A stretch of DNA of 30,166 bases from JBBIGV01 sp037447335 (GCA_037447335.1 JBBIGV010000038.1:1-30166), one strand, 5' to 3'; positions 6,791-15,351 are shown, numbered from the stretch's first letter. Made by a program: numbers and translations. The notes: a model not told the origin generated them from the letters alone.

Positions 6791-7735
6791 ATGAGTAAAA
6801 TCAAACAAGGTCTTGGCAGGGGTTTAGATGCGCTGATAAATCCGCGCAGCAATATTGCTGATCCTCTATCCTCTGATTACTCTAACCTTAAAGAAGATGA
6901 TGGTAAGCAGTTAGACATTCTCGCAAAGATTCCTGTTGATTTTATAAAGCCAAACCCATATCAGCCAAGAGCAAACTTTGATGCAGAAGCGCTTGAAGAA
7001 TTAAAGAAATCTATTCTGTCGAACGGACTTATTCAACCAATTACGGTAAGACGTTTATCGCCGGGAATGTATGAGCTGATTTCAGGCGAGCGAAGACTTC
7101 GTGCCTGCAAAGATATCGGTTATAAAGATATTCCTGCATACATCATGAAAGTTGACCGTGAAGAATCTATGCTTGCTCTTGCATTGATTGAAAATATTCA
7201 ACGTGAAAAATTAAATCCGATCGAAATAGGGCTGGCTTATAAAAGACTGATTGACGAGTGCCAGCTTACCCAGGAAGAAATTGCTGAAAAAGTTAGTAAG
7301 GACCGTTCAACAGTTGCGAACGCTATCAGACTGCTTAAATTGCCCAAAGAAATTCAAAGTGCTTTAATAAATGAGGAGATTACATCCGGTCACGCACGCG
7401 CTCTGATAAATCTTCCGAATGCATCGTTGCAGCTTGAAGCATTGAAGCGGATAAGAGATTCCAATTTATCAGTCCGTAAGGTTGAACAGCTTGTAAAAAA
7501 ACTTCTTACGGCCGCTCAGCCCGGTAAAAAGACTGTATCATTCACGTCTAAAACCGGAGTTAAATCAGCAAGTCTTAATGATATTGAAGATAAACTCAGA
7601 AAAACTCTTGGGACAAAGGTTTCCTGCAGGCAAAGACAGGACGGAACAGGTGAAATTATAATTGAGTTCTACTCTAATGATGAAATGGAAAGACTTTTTG
7701 AATTATTTGATATCATTGACAAGACGTATCACTAA
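6791..7735 (+). CDS. parB: Chromosome-partitioning protein ParB (Spo0J)
   Basis: A CTP-dependent DNA clamp that loads at parS and stimulates ParA. The 314-residue protein has the N-terminal ParA-contact peptide LGRGLDALI (8-16), the ParB/Srx nucleotide-binding fold with GERRLRA (99-105) and ENIQRE (134-139), an HTH (about 160-180, LTQEEIAEKVSKDRSTV) and a C-terminal dimerisation domain after about residue 260. All key motifs are present. The 3' end overlaps the DUF5683 gene. Chromosomal parAB usually lies near oriC, but no dnaA, gidA or recognisable parS is in this window. Confidence 0.96.
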   Translation: MSKIKQGLGRGLDALINPRSNIADPLSSDYSNLKEDDGKQLDILAKIPVDFIKPNPYQPRANFDAEALEELKKSILSNGLIQPITVRRLSPGMYELISGERRLRACKDIGYKDIPAYIMKVDREESMLALALIENIQREKLNPIEIGLAYKRLIDECQLTQEEIAEKVSKDRSTVANAIRLLKLPKEIQSALINEEITSGHARALINLPNASLQLEALKRIRDSNLSVRKVEQLVKKLLTAAQPGKKTVSFTSKTGVKSASLNDIEDKLRKTLGTKVSCRQRQDGTGEIIIEFYSNDEMERLFELFDIIDKTYH

Positions 7736-8201
7736 GATACTATTACTTTTTCTTATTCTGCTATGTTCTGCTTATGCTCAGCTGGATACTGTTGATGCGG
7801 TACCGGATGAGGCTGATAGTGAAGTGTTTGTTATGCAAAAATCACCATGGGGCGCTGTTTTAAGAAGCGCTGTTCTTCCGGGATGGGGTCAATTTTATAA
7901 TGAATCCTATTTTAAAATACCGGTTATATGGGGGATATCTGCCTGGCTTCTGTACATCTGGATTGATAATAACGATAGCTACATAAAATACCGGCAGCTT
8001 TATGCGAATACTCCGATTGAACAATACAGATCATTAAGAACTTTTTACAGAGACCAGCGTGACCTGTTCACTATTTACATAGCATTAGTTTATGTACTTA
8101 ATTTGGTAGATGCATATGTAGATGCACATCTTTTTGATTTCAGCGTAGAAGAAAATTTTATGAACGGTTCGCCTATGTTCGGAATAAAATTTAACTTCTG
8201 A
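7716..8201 (+). CDS. DUF5683 membrane protein with signal peptide
   Basis: A protein of the DUF5683 family, commonly found just after parAB in Bacteroidota-type genomes; its function is unknown. From the TTG at 7716 it has a textbook signal sequence (TRR, then a hydrophobic core ending CSAYAQ). It continues to the family core SPWGAVLRSAVLPGWGQFYN, a hydrophobic helix (WGISAWLLYIWI) and a second one near FTIYIALVYVLNLVDAYVDA. The frame is open from another TTG at 7662 with ATGs at 7677 and 7680. I prefer 7716 because the earlier starts put an 18-residue polar stretch before the signal peptide. The overlap with parB is then 20 bases. The exact start is uncertain. Confidence 0.82.
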   Translation: MTRRITKILLLFLILLCSAYAQLDTVDAVPDEADSEVFVMQKSPWGAVLRSAVLPGWGQFYNESYFKIPVIWGISAWLLYIWIDNNDSYIKYRQLYANTPIEQYRSLRTFYRDQRDLFTIYIALVYVLNLVDAYVDAHLFDFSVEENFMNGSPMFGIKFNF

Positions 8202-8212
8202 TCAGGTTAACC

Positions 8213-8920
8213 ATGAAAAATGTAATTGCTTGTAAGAATTGCGGATTTGAAAATCCGTTTCAGCTTTTAATATGCGGCAACTGCAATTCTTTTTTGCGTG
8301 ATAAAATTTTTAACATCGATCTATGGAAAATTATTGCGCTGCTTGTTTACTCTCCGGTTAAAGCCTTCAGCTTTATCATTCACTCACAACACAAAAATTA
8401 TGTTATCCCGATAAGTATTATTATTGCCGTTAAATTTCTTATTAACAGCATTTTTGTCTTTATGGCATTGGGGAAAGAACCCGCTTTTAATTACAGCTTG
8501 CTTTTTATGATTTCCGCTGCCGCTTCATCGGTCATTATCGTTAATTTGATATATGCCTTATCACTAAAAATAATCGGGAGAATATCCGGACTGATCACAA
8601 GATTTAAGGATTACTTTGCAGTAATAACTTATTCACAGGTTTTTTACATTTTTGCATTATTGATTTTATTTCCAATAGAGCTTGTGCTCTTCGGAGAATA
8701 CTTATTCAGGCTGAACCCTTCTCCGTTTGAAATAAAATCATTTCCTGCATATACACTACTTGCTATTGAGATACTGTTTATTCTTTGGTCATTCCTGCTG
8801 CTTGTGACGGGCTTCTATGTACAGTCAAGAAATATTTTGTATTCTTCGATAACAGCTTTTGTCTATTATGGTGTATTGACTTGGTTGTTGTATCAATTTG
8901 CGGTTTATATTTACAACTAA
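8213..8920 (+). CDS. Zinc-ribbon plus Yip1-like multi-pass membrane protein
   Basis: A 235-residue protein with an N-terminal zinc ribbon (C7xxC10 and C21xxC24, CKNCGF and CGNC) followed by about five membrane helices (roughly residues 60-80, 95-115, 140-160, 180-200 and 212-232). The pattern resembles the bacterial Yip1-domain family, whose role is not settled. The assignment rests on architecture, not a diagnostic motif. It lies 11 bases after DUF5683 and a few bases before the aminotransferase, all on one strand, so it is probably cotranscribed. Confidence 0.72.
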   Translation: MKNVIACKNCGFENPFQLLICGNCNSFLRDKIFNIDLWKIIALLVYSPVKAFSFIIHSQHKNYVIPISIIIAVKFLINSIFVFMALGKEPAFNYSLLFMISAAASSVIIVNLIYALSLKIIGRISGLITRFKDYFAVITYSQVFYIFALLILFPIELVLFGEYLFRLNPSPFEIKSFPAYTLLAIEILFILWSFLLLVTGFYVQSRNILYSSITAFVYYGVLTWLLYQFAVYIYN

Positions 8921-8935
8921 TCAGTGGAAATATTG

Positions 8936-10117
8936 ATGTCAGATATATTCGAAAAAGAAAAGAGGCTCTTCTTAAATACCTACAATAGAATTCCGATTGA
9001 AGTAGATCATGGCGAAGGAGTGTATCTTGTAGACAAAAAAGGAAATAAGTACCTGGACTTCTTCTCCGGGCTTGCTGTCAATGCTCTGGGTTATGCACAC
9101 CCTGCTGTTGTAAAGGCAGTTAGTGAACAGATATCGAAGTTCGGGCACTTATCAAACAATTTTATTACCGATGTTCAGATTGAGTTTGCAGAATTGTTAA
9201 TTAAACATTCCGGTATGTCAAAAGTATTTCTGACCAACAGCGGTACTGAGGCAATTGAAGGCGCAATAAAAATTATACGGAAAAAATATGGACCGGAGAA
9301 AAAAATCATCTCTTTAACCAATTCCTTCCATGGCAGAACTTACGGCGCACTCTCACTTACAATGCGCGCAAAATACCGTAATGGATTTGAACCGCTGTTA
9401 CCTAACATTACTCACGTTAAATATAATGACACAGATGATCTTGAATCACAAATTGACGAAAACACAGCTGCAGTATTTTTAGAATTTCTTCAGGGTGAGG
9501 GTGGAATCAATCTGATTTCAAAAAAATTCGTTGAAAAACTGGATGAACTTCGCTCCGGGTTTGAATTTGCAGTTGTCTCGGATGCAATTCAATGTGGAAT
9601 TGGACGAACAGGTAAACCATTTTCCCATGACCATTTCAGGTTTGAGCCTGATATTATTTGTACAGCAAAAGCAATTGGCGGAGGGCTGCCCCTGGGAGCT
9701 ATTCTTGTTAACAGGAATTTTAGTGATATATTTACACCCGGTTTGCATGGAACCACATTCGGCGGTAACCCGGTTTGTTGTGCCGCAGGTTTTGTTGTTC
9801 TGAGGGAAGTTTTCGAAAACGGACTAATGAAAAAAGTTGATGAACTTGGGAACAATTATTTTTTTAGTGGTCTTAAAAAGCTCAAAGAAGATTATCCTTC
9901 CGAAATAAAAGAGATACGAGGATTAGGCTTTATGATTGGTATTGATCTTTTTTACGATGGAAATGAGATTGTTGATCAGATGCGGAAAAGAAATATACTG
10001 ATCAATTGCACAAATCAATCGGTGCTGCGTATTCTTCCACCGTTAATTACAACCAAAAATGAAATTGATATATTTCTTGGCAATCTTGATGAATTATTCA
10101 GAGAAAAAACAGTATGA
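8936..10117 (+). CDS. argD: Class III PLP aminotransferase, acetylornithine/ornithine type
   Basis: A fold-type I PLP aminotransferase of the acetylornithine/succinyl-diaminopimelate family (about 393 residues). Visible are LDFFSGLAVNALGYAHP near the N-terminus, the PLP phosphate loop NSGTEAIEGAIK, SFHGRTYGALSLT, and the Schiff-base lysine at about residue 245 in CTAKAIGGGLPLG. The likely role is acetylornithine transamination in arginine synthesis, but no other arg genes are nearby and the family includes other amine substrates. A GTG at 8924 adds four residues; I chose the ATG at 8936 because homologues begin close to xDIFEKEK. The stop overlaps nadB by four bases (ATGA). Confidence 0.85.
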   Translation: MSDIFEKEKRLFLNTYNRIPIEVDHGEGVYLVDKKGNKYLDFFSGLAVNALGYAHPAVVKAVSEQISKFGHLSNNFITDVQIEFAELLIKHSGMSKVFLTNSGTEAIEGAIKIIRKKYGPEKKIISLTNSFHGRTYGALSLTMRAKYRNGFEPLLPNITHVKYNDTDDLESQIDENTAAVFLEFLQGEGGINLISKKFVEKLDELRSGFEFAVVSDAIQCGIGRTGKPFSHDHFRFEPDIICTAKAIGGGLPLGAILVNRNFSDIFTPGLHGTTFGGNPVCCAAGFVVLREVFENGLMKKVDELGNNYFFSGLKKLKEDYPSEIKEIRGLGFMIGIDLFYDGNEIVDQMRKRNILINCTNQSVLRILPPLITTKNEIDIFLGNLDELFREKTV

Positions 10118-11745
10118 GCAATTCTTATAAAACAGACGTATTGGTGATCGGAAGCGGAATAGCAGGCTTATTTGCCGCAATCAAGATATCTGAATATGCA
10201 GAAGTCATTGTAGTAACTAAAAAAAATAAAGCTGAATCCAACACAAATTATGCACAGGGTGGGATCGCTTCTGTTATGTCAAAGCAGGATTCTTTTGAGA
10301 AGCACGTTGAAGACACGATCATTGCGGGAGCAGGTTTGTGCAAGCGTAACACTGTAGAAATAATGGTGTCCGAAGGTCCTGAAAGGATAAAAGATCTTAT
10401 CGAAATAGGAACCCGCTTCACAAAAAGTGACGGTCAACTTGACCTCATTAAAGAAGGCGGTCATTCTGTTCCAAGAATCGTTCATGCTGAGGATTTGACG
10501 GGTAAAGAAATAGAAAGAGCTTTGATTGAAACTATTAACTACAAGAAAAATATAAATATTATAGAAAATACCTTAGCGATTGATTTTATAACAGAACATA
10601 ACGTTTTACAGCTTAAATCTTCTCCGTTAAACAATCGGAATTGCTGGGGCGCTTATGTACTCGATTGCAATACAGGAAAAGTGATTAAAATTTTTGCGAA
10701 GGCAGTCGTGCTTGCCACTGGTGGGTTGGGACAGGTTTATCTTTACACAACAAATCCACTTATCGCTACCGGGGATGGTTTTGCTATGGCTTATCGGGCG
10801 GGAGCAAAGATCGGTAATATGGAATTTGTTCAGTTTCATCCGACTTCACTTTATTCACGAAGTGCTGCTGATGATCCATTTTCGCGTGCATTCTTAATTT
10901 CAGAAGCCGTAAGAGGGTTTGGTGGTATTCTGAGAACCCAGGATGGAAATACTTTTATGGAGAAGTACGATGAAAGAAAAGAATTAGCCCCAAGAGATAT
11001 TGTTGCAAGAGCAATAGACAGTGAACTAAAAAAACGAGGCGATGATTTTGTTTATCTCGATGTTACTCATAAAAATAAGGATGAGATTATTCAGCACTTC
11101 CCAAATATTTATAATCGCTGCCTTGAATCAGGAATTGATATGTCAAAAGATTTTATCCCTGTGGTTCCTGCGGCACATTATGCTTGTGGCGGGATAGTGG
11201 TTGATGAGCATTCGAGAAGTTCAATTAATGGCTTGTATGCCTGTGGTGAAGTTTCTATGACCGGCGTGCATGGAGCAAACAGACTGGCAAGTAATTCGCT
11301 TCTGGAAGCAGTTGTATTTTCATACCGTGCTGCTGAAAATATTAAAATGTTCCTTAAGGATTATTCTCTCTTAACCCCTGATATTCCTGACTGGGATGAT
11401 TCCGGTACTCTTACTGCCGATGAAAATGTTCTGATTACTCACAGCTTCAGGGAAGTAAAAAATATTATGAATGATTATGTCGGTATTGTTCGTTCAAATC
11501 AAAGGCTCGAAAGGGCTGCCAGAAGAATTCATAATCTATACATTGAGAACGAATCACTCTACAAACGAACAAAAGTTTTCGAGGCAATACTTGAACTAAG
11601 GAATATCATTGCATGTGCCCATATGATAATTAAATCGGCACAGATACGTAAAGAAAGCAGGGGACTGCATTATACTATTGATTATCCCGACCCAGATTCA
11701 TCAGTACAGCCTGAGGATACTATTCTTGTGAATATGAATCCTTAA
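10114..11745 (+). CDS. nadB: L-aspartate oxidase
   Basis: Oxidises L-aspartate to iminoaspartate with FAD, the first step of de novo NAD synthesis. The 543-residue length is typical. It has the Rossmann FAD motif VIGSGIAG (11-18), TNYAQGGIASV, HSVPRIVHAEDLTG, ATGGLGQVY, QFHPTSLY, EAVRGFGGIL, the active-site region HYACGGIVVD, and the C-terminal FAD loop GEVSMTGVHGANRLASNSLLE. These separate it from the SdhA/FrdA branch. nadA and nadC are not in the window. The start overlaps the aminotransferase stop (ATGA). Its stop codon shares bases with the stop of the convergent ppx gene. Confidence 0.95.
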   Translation: MSNSYKTDVLVIGSGIAGLFAAIKISEYAEVIVVTKKNKAESNTNYAQGGIASVMSKQDSFEKHVEDTIIAGAGLCKRNTVEIMVSEGPERIKDLIEIGTRFTKSDGQLDLIKEGGHSVPRIVHAEDLTGKEIERALIETINYKKNINIIENTLAIDFITEHNVLQLKSSPLNNRNCWGAYVLDCNTGKVIKIFAKAVVLATGGLGQVYLYTTNPLIATGDGFAMAYRAGAKIGNMEFVQFHPTSLYSRSAADDPFSRAFLISEAVRGFGGILRTQDGNTFMEKYDERKELAPRDIVARAIDSELKKRGDDFVYLDVTHKNKDEIIQHFPNIYNRCLESGIDMSKDFIPVVPAAHYACGGIVVDEHSRSSINGLYACGEVSMTGVHGANRLASNSLLEAVVFSYRAAENIKMFLKDYSLLTPDIPDWDDSGTLTADENVLITHSFREVKNIMNDYVGIVRSNQRLERAARRIHNLYIENESLYKRTKVFEAILELRNIIACAHMIIKSAQIRKESRGLHYTIDYPDPDSSVQPEDTILVNMNP

Positions 11746-11757
11746 GTCTGATTAAGG
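11740..11757. terminator. Short dyad spanning both stop codons (weak bidirectional terminator candidate)
   Basis: CCTTAA (11740-11745) and TTAAGG (11752-11757) form a 6-bp stem with a 6-base loop exactly where nadB and ppx converge. The TTAA at 11742-11745 contains both stop codons. There is no T-run on either side, so termination strength would be low. Confidence 0.25.
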
Positions 11758-12659
11758 TAATTGTACACCGCACCATACCGAATTCCTTTTGTACTAACCA
11801 TTACTTCACTGATCCGTAATTTATTAAGCAATTCAAGAAGAATTATTGTACCGGCTAGTATTACATCTTCTCTCCCCCTGGCAATCATTGGATACTGTTT
11901 ACGGATTTCTTCAACTGTCAGCCCTGAGAAGCGGGCTATCAGTTCTTTCAATGTATCAATTTTAAGAATACTTCCCTCAATTACTTGCTCATTATACTCT
12001 ATTAGTTTTTTTTGAATTGCAGCAAGTGTTGTGGGAGTTCCTGCTACTGCAATTGCTTTTTCAGGGTTGATATCATTCAGAGCAACTTCACTAAATGTTC
12101 TTTGAATTTCTGCTTTGAACAATTCAATTTCACTAACAACAGGCGGATTGTGAACGAAATATGACTCGGTACCGCTAACAACACCAACAGAAAAGCTTTT
12201 TTGATATTTGATTTTTTCTCCTTCCCCGAAAATTAATTCTGTGCTTCCTCCTCCAATGTCAATTACAAGCAACCGCATATTTTTCATTTCAGATGTGGCA
12301 CCGAGATATGAAAACAGCGCTTCTTCCTCGCCGGATATAATTTTTATTGAGATTCCGGTTTTACGTTTAATCTCTTTTATTATTTTCGACGAGTTAGATG
12401 CAATACGAAATGCATTAGTGGCTGAGGCAATTATAAACTCAGCTCCAAAACTATCCGAATGAGCCTTATATTCATTCAGGATAGAAATCAACTCATCTAT
12501 CTTTTCCTTATTAATAGGATTTCCTGCTTTTAATCCCTTGCCTAACCGGGGAATTGAATAATAATTTTTTATAGTACGGAGCTTTTTGGAAGAAGGATCA
12601 ACTTCAGCAATAAGCATTAAAACCGTATTCGTACCAATATCAATTGAGGAAACAATCAT
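11742..12659 (-). CDS. ppx: Exopolyphosphatase / GppA-type phosphatase
   Basis: Removes terminal phosphate from polyphosphate and/or pppGpp. It has the ASKHA fold: first phosphate loop SSIDIGTNTVLML (4-16), second loop VIDIGGGSTELIFGEG (132-147), the probable catalytic glutamate region ISGEEEALFSYLGA (108-121), and VAGTPTT in the second domain. At 305 residues it is the short two-domain form without the C-terminal HD domains of E. coli Ppx. It is alone on the minus strand between two plus-strand blocks and diverges from the next gene with only 36 bases between start codons. Ppx and GppA activity cannot be separated from the sequence. Confidence 0.9.
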   Translation of the reverse strand: MIVSSIDIGTNTVLMLIAEVDPSSKKLRTIKNYYSIPRLGKGLKAGNPINKEKIDELISILNEYKAHSDSFGAEFIIASATNAFRIASNSSKIIKEIKRKTGISIKIISGEEEALFSYLGATSEMKNMRLLVIDIGGGSTELIFGEGEKIKYQKSFSVGVVSGTESYFVHNPPVVSEIELFKAEIQRTFSEVALNDINPEKAIAVAGTPTTLAAIQKKLIEYNEQVIEGSILKIDTLKELIARFSGLTVEEIRKQYPMIARGREDVILAGTIILLELLNKLRISEVMVSTKGIRYGAVYNYLNQT

Positions 12660-12695
12660 AAAATTTCTTTATTTTTGATCAAACAAAATTCAATT

Positions 12696-13220
12696 ATGCG
12701 AAAATTAAGCAAACTCCCGAAAATATTTCTCTTTATTACTTCAATTTCATGCTGTCTTTGGTTAGGCAGTTATGTACTCAGGATGTTTATTTCATACCAG
12801 TTGTTTGAAGCACCTGATCTCATTATTAAATCGTATATAACCTCCGAAAATATTGAGGGAATACTTTTCACACTCTTACCCGCCTTCACAACAACTTTTG
12901 TGTTATATATTCTGTTCATTCTAAGCTTTATACTCTTCCTTGCAACTTCAAAAATCAGTTTGAAAAATAACGGCTGGTTATTTATGATATGTCTGACAAT
13001 TCTGATTACCTTACCATTCGAAGCCTACCTGATGATAATTGACTACAAAATTATTATGGCTTTGATGTCGGATACTATAGATTCTTCATTTGTAACAGAA
13101 AATATCAGGGATAGATTTACAGTTTTTTCAAGTTTTCCATTAATTGAGATATTTTGCTACTTTGCCATTATATTCCTTGCGCTATTTCAACCCTTGATAA
13201 AAGAACCTGTAACAAAATGA
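12696..13220 (+). CDS. Four-helix membrane protein, unknown function
   Basis: Not recognised. From the ATG at 12696 it is 174 residues with four clear hydrophobic segments (about residues 10-32, 55-80, 90-115 and 142-165). A TTG at 12675 would add seven polar residues (MIKQNSI) and is less likely. It starts just after the divergent ppx start, so any promoter lies within the 36-base AT-rich spacer or inside ppx. Its stop overlaps the next start as ATGA, so it is cotranslated with the 90-residue protein that precedes aroQ. Confidence 0.72.
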   Translation: MRKLSKLPKIFLFITSISCCLWLGSYVLRMFISYQLFEAPDLIIKSYITSENIEGILFTLLPAFTTTFVLYILFILSFILFLATSKISLKNNGWLFMICLTILITLPFEAYLMIIDYKIIMALMSDTIDSSFVTENIRDRFTVFSSFPLIEIFCYFAIIFLALFQPLIKEPVTK

Positions 13221-13489
13221 AATTAAAAGAAAAAGAATTTGAAGAAATTGTTCAGGATTTGAAAGCACTTGCATTGCAGCTCGGGGCAGAAGTTCGCTTT
13301 GAGAAAGGAGACTTCAAAGGAGGTTATTGCATTCTTAAGGACAGTAAGGTTGTGGTGATAAATAAGATGGCAAATATGCAGAGGAAGGCAATGATATTAT
13401 CTACCGCACTCAAAGAACTCGGTGTTGATCAGATTTATCTTAATCCGAGAATGAGAGAAATAATTGATGAAATGTCGGATACCAAATGA
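13217..13489 (+). CDS. Conserved-looking 90-aa hypothetical protein
   Basis: No family assigned. The protein is small, soluble and charged, with a helical N-terminus (KEKEFEEIVQDLKALALQLG), a glycine/cysteine turn (FKGGYCILKDSKVVVINK) and a C-terminal segment LGVDQIYLNPRMREIIDE. The pattern of hydrophobic strands between charged turns looks like a folded domain, not a spurious ORF. Both ends are coupled by ATGA overlaps, to the membrane protein before and to aroQ after. The open frame extends back to 13154, but that part reads through the preceding gene; the ATG at 13217 gives the standard 4-base overlap. Confidence 0.75.
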   Translation: MKLKEKEFEEIVQDLKALALQLGAEVRFEKGDFKGGYCILKDSKVVVINKMANMQRKAMILSTALKELGVDQIYLNPRMREIIDEMSDTK

Positions 13490-13920
13490 AAATATTAATT
13501 ATTAATGGACCGAACTTAAATCGTTTAAGCCAAAGGAATAAAAATCTTTACGGTAAATTATCTCTGAAAAAGATTGAGCAGATGCTCAGGAAGGAATTCC
13601 CAAAAATCAAATTTGAATTATTCCAATCCAACCACGAGGGTGAAATAATCGACAAAATTCAGTCAACAGAAAATGAATTTAACGGTATTGTAATAAATCC
13701 CGGCGGATACGCACACACTTCGGTGGCAATACGTGATGCACTCGAAATTATAAGAATCCCAAAAATTGAAGTCCATCTATCTCACCTTGCAAAAAGGGAA
13801 ACTTTCAGAACCCAATTGATAACTGCGGCTGCTTGTGATGGTTACATAGCAGGATTTAAAGAATATAGTTACATTGCGGCAGTCTATTTGATTCAGAAAA
13901 TAATACGAGGTAAATTTTGA
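13486..13920 (+). CDS. aroQ: Type II 3-dehydroquinate dehydratase
   Basis: Dehydrates 3-dehydroquinate to 3-dehydroshikimate in the shikimate pathway. The 144 residues match the dodecameric type II enzyme: INGPNLNRL (6-14), the catalytic tyrosine at Y22 in NLYGK, NPGGYAHTSVAIRDAL (71-86, with H77), and IEVHLSH (94-100). The arginine lid segment reads KRETFRTQLITAAACDG; the common form is RExFRHxS, so the residues after the arginine differ. The fold and catalytic Tyr/His are intact. It overlaps its neighbours by four bases on both sides. Confidence 0.94.
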   Translation: MKILIINGPNLNRLSQRNKNLYGKLSLKKIEQMLRKEFPKIKFELFQSNHEGEIIDKIQSTENEFNGIVINPGGYAHTSVAIRDALEIIRIPKIEVHLSHLAKRETFRTQLITAAACDGYIAGFKEYSYIAAVYLIQKIIRGKF

Positions 13921-14600
13921 TTAAAGCAGTGATATTCGACCTGGATAATACACTTGTTGATTTTATGAAAATGAAAAGACGTGCAATTGAGGAAGCCATT
14001 CCGGCTATGATTGACGCAGGTTTAAAAATCACACCCGAGGAAGCTGACCGGCTGATTGATGAAATTTATAAAGAAAGAGGAATTGAATACCAGCAGGTGT
14101 TTGATATTTTTCTTCAAAAGGTACTTAACACTGTTGATTACAAAATATTATCAGCCGGTATAGTTGCTTATCGCAGAGCAAGAGAAGCAGCTCTCATTCC
14201 ATACCCGCATGTTTATCCAACATTAAATAAGCTTCTGAAAATGGGAATTAAAATGGGAATTTTATCAGATGCTCCTGGTAAAGAAGCCTGGTTAAGATTA
14301 GCTTATATGAACTTTCACCACATTTTTGATGAAGTGGTGACATTCGAAGACACCAAAGTGAGAAAACCCCATCCTGCGCCGTTTCAGGCAATACTTAAAA
14401 AATTGAAGGTGGATCCTGATGAAGCAATTATGGTTGGTGATTGGGCTGAAAGGGATATTGTTGGTGCAGCAAATCTTGGTATCAAGACGGCATTTGCCAA
14501 GTACGGTGATACCTTTGAAACTAAAGAACATAAGGCTGATTACGTACTTAATGACATAAGTGAGTTGATAAACATCATTGTTAATGAAAATGAATCATAG
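13917..14600 (+). CDS. HAD-superfamily hydrolase (HAD-IA, CTE7/TIGR02253-like)
   Basis: A phosphatase-like HAD enzyme of 227 residues. Motif I is D8-L-D10-NT, motif II is ILSDAPG, motif III is the lysine in VRKPHP, and motif IV is MVGDWAERDIVGA. The helical cap lies between motifs I and II. The N-terminus (MIKAVIFDLDNTLVD) and cap resemble the CTE7 family. The substrate is unknown; small sugar phosphates or nucleotides are typical. The start is a TTG within the aroQ stop (TTGA overlap); beginning at any later codon would destroy strand 1, so the TTG is reliable. It ends the ppx-divergent block, with 93 bases before merR. Confidence 0.9.
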   Translation: MIKAVIFDLDNTLVDFMKMKRRAIEEAIPAMIDAGLKITPEEADRLIDEIYKERGIEYQQVFDIFLQKVLNTVDYKILSAGIVAYRRAREAALIPYPHVYPTLNKLLKMGIKMGILSDAPGKEAWLRLAYMNFHHIFDEVVTFEDTKVRKPHPAPFQAILKKLKVDPDEAIMVGDWAERDIVGAANLGIKTAFAKYGDTFETKEHKADYVLNDISELINIIVNENES

Positions 14601-14666
14601 TGGTTAATTAAAGAACAAACTAAATAAACCAGTATAAGTTTGCTATTCATTACATGATTAGTTATT

Positions 14667-14692
14667 TTTAGCTCAAATATTTCTGAGCTAAA
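14667..14692. promoter_or_regulatory. Inverted repeat abutting merR start codon
   Basis: TTTAGCTCA (14667-14675) and TGAGCTAAA (14684-14692) form a perfect 9-bp dyad with an 8-base AT spacer, ending one base before the ATG at 14694. It could be an autoregulatory operator for the MerR-type protein, or an RNA hairpin masking the translation start. Confidence 0.5.
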
Positions 14693-14693
14693 G

Positions 14694-15092
14694 ATGAAAG
14701 ATCTTTCAATAAAAAAGCTCTACTATTCGATTAGTGAGGTAAGCAAAATAACCGATATTGAACAATATGTGCTTCGGTACTGGGAAACAGAGTTTGAGCA
14801 GCTCAAACCTCAGAAGAACAGAGCAGGCAACCGGATTTATACAAATAAGGATATACAACTAATCCTTAAAATTAAAACTCTGCTCAGAGAGAAGAAGTAT
14901 ACTATTGAGGGAGCCAAAAATATTCTTGATACTGTTTCTCACGAAAAGATCCAGCCACAGCCTGAACTCGGCTTTAATGCAGAAGCAAAGGCAGCGGAAC
15001 CACCGGAGGAAGTGAAAAAAGAAAAAACTTTATTGCTGAAAGACCTTGAAGAAATAAAAAGTATTTTAGAACTTGTGTTGTCGAAATTATAG
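14694..15092 (+). CDS. MerR-family transcriptional regulator
   Basis: A 132-residue DNA-binding protein. The N-terminal winged HTH (about 9-78) reads YYSISEVSKITDIEQYVLRYWE, then LKPQKNRAGNRIYTNKDIQLI, then a helix with LLREKKYTIEGAKNIL, which is the standard MerR layout. A short acidic/basic linker (about 80-110) leads to a C-terminal amphipathic helix (LLLKDLEEIKSILELVL), a likely dimerisation coil. No metal- or drug-binding cysteines are present, so the effector is unknown. A perfect inverted repeat sits immediately before the start codon. The tRNA-Pro gene lies 20 bases downstream. Confidence 0.9.
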   Translation: MKDLSIKKLYYSISEVSKITDIEQYVLRYWETEFEQLKPQKNRAGNRIYTNKDIQLILKIKTLLREKKYTIEGAKNILDTVSHEKIQPQPELGFNAEAKAAEPPEEVKKEKTLLLKDLEEIKSILELVLSKL

Positions 15093-15112
15093 TTAATGTT
15101 CTTTTGATAATT

Positions 15113-15186
15113 CGGAACGTGGCGCAGCCCGGTAGCGTACCTGAATGGGGTTCAGGTGGTCGCGGGTTCAAATCCCGCCGTTCCGA
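15113..15186 (+). tRNA. tRNA-Pro (anticodon GGG)
   Basis: A full cloverleaf is visible. The acceptor stem CGGAACG (15113-15119) pairs with CGTTCCG (15179-15185), discriminator A at 15186. The D arm has GCGC/GCGT, and the anticodon stem CCTGA/TCAGG encloses loop ATGGGGT with anticodon GGG at 15147-15149. The T arm has GCGGG/CCCGC with loop TTCAAAT. CCA is not encoded. It reads proline codon CCC (and CCU by wobble). Confidence 0.96.
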
Positions 15187-15351
15187 CTGAAACTTTGTGG
15201 AAGAGTTTTCCGCCCACAGTATCTGCTTTAATGAAATTCCGTCTCAGACCATTATTACTACCTTTTTTATTAATCACATCAAAAATATTTTATCAACCGA
15301 TATTATTCCGTAATTTTGGACTCAATTTTATGAACCTTCAACTAATTATTA

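Noticed and set aside
8785..8988. 67-codon ORF bridging the Yip1-like gene and the aminotransferase
   Set aside because: It is out of frame with both real genes and overlaps them at each end.
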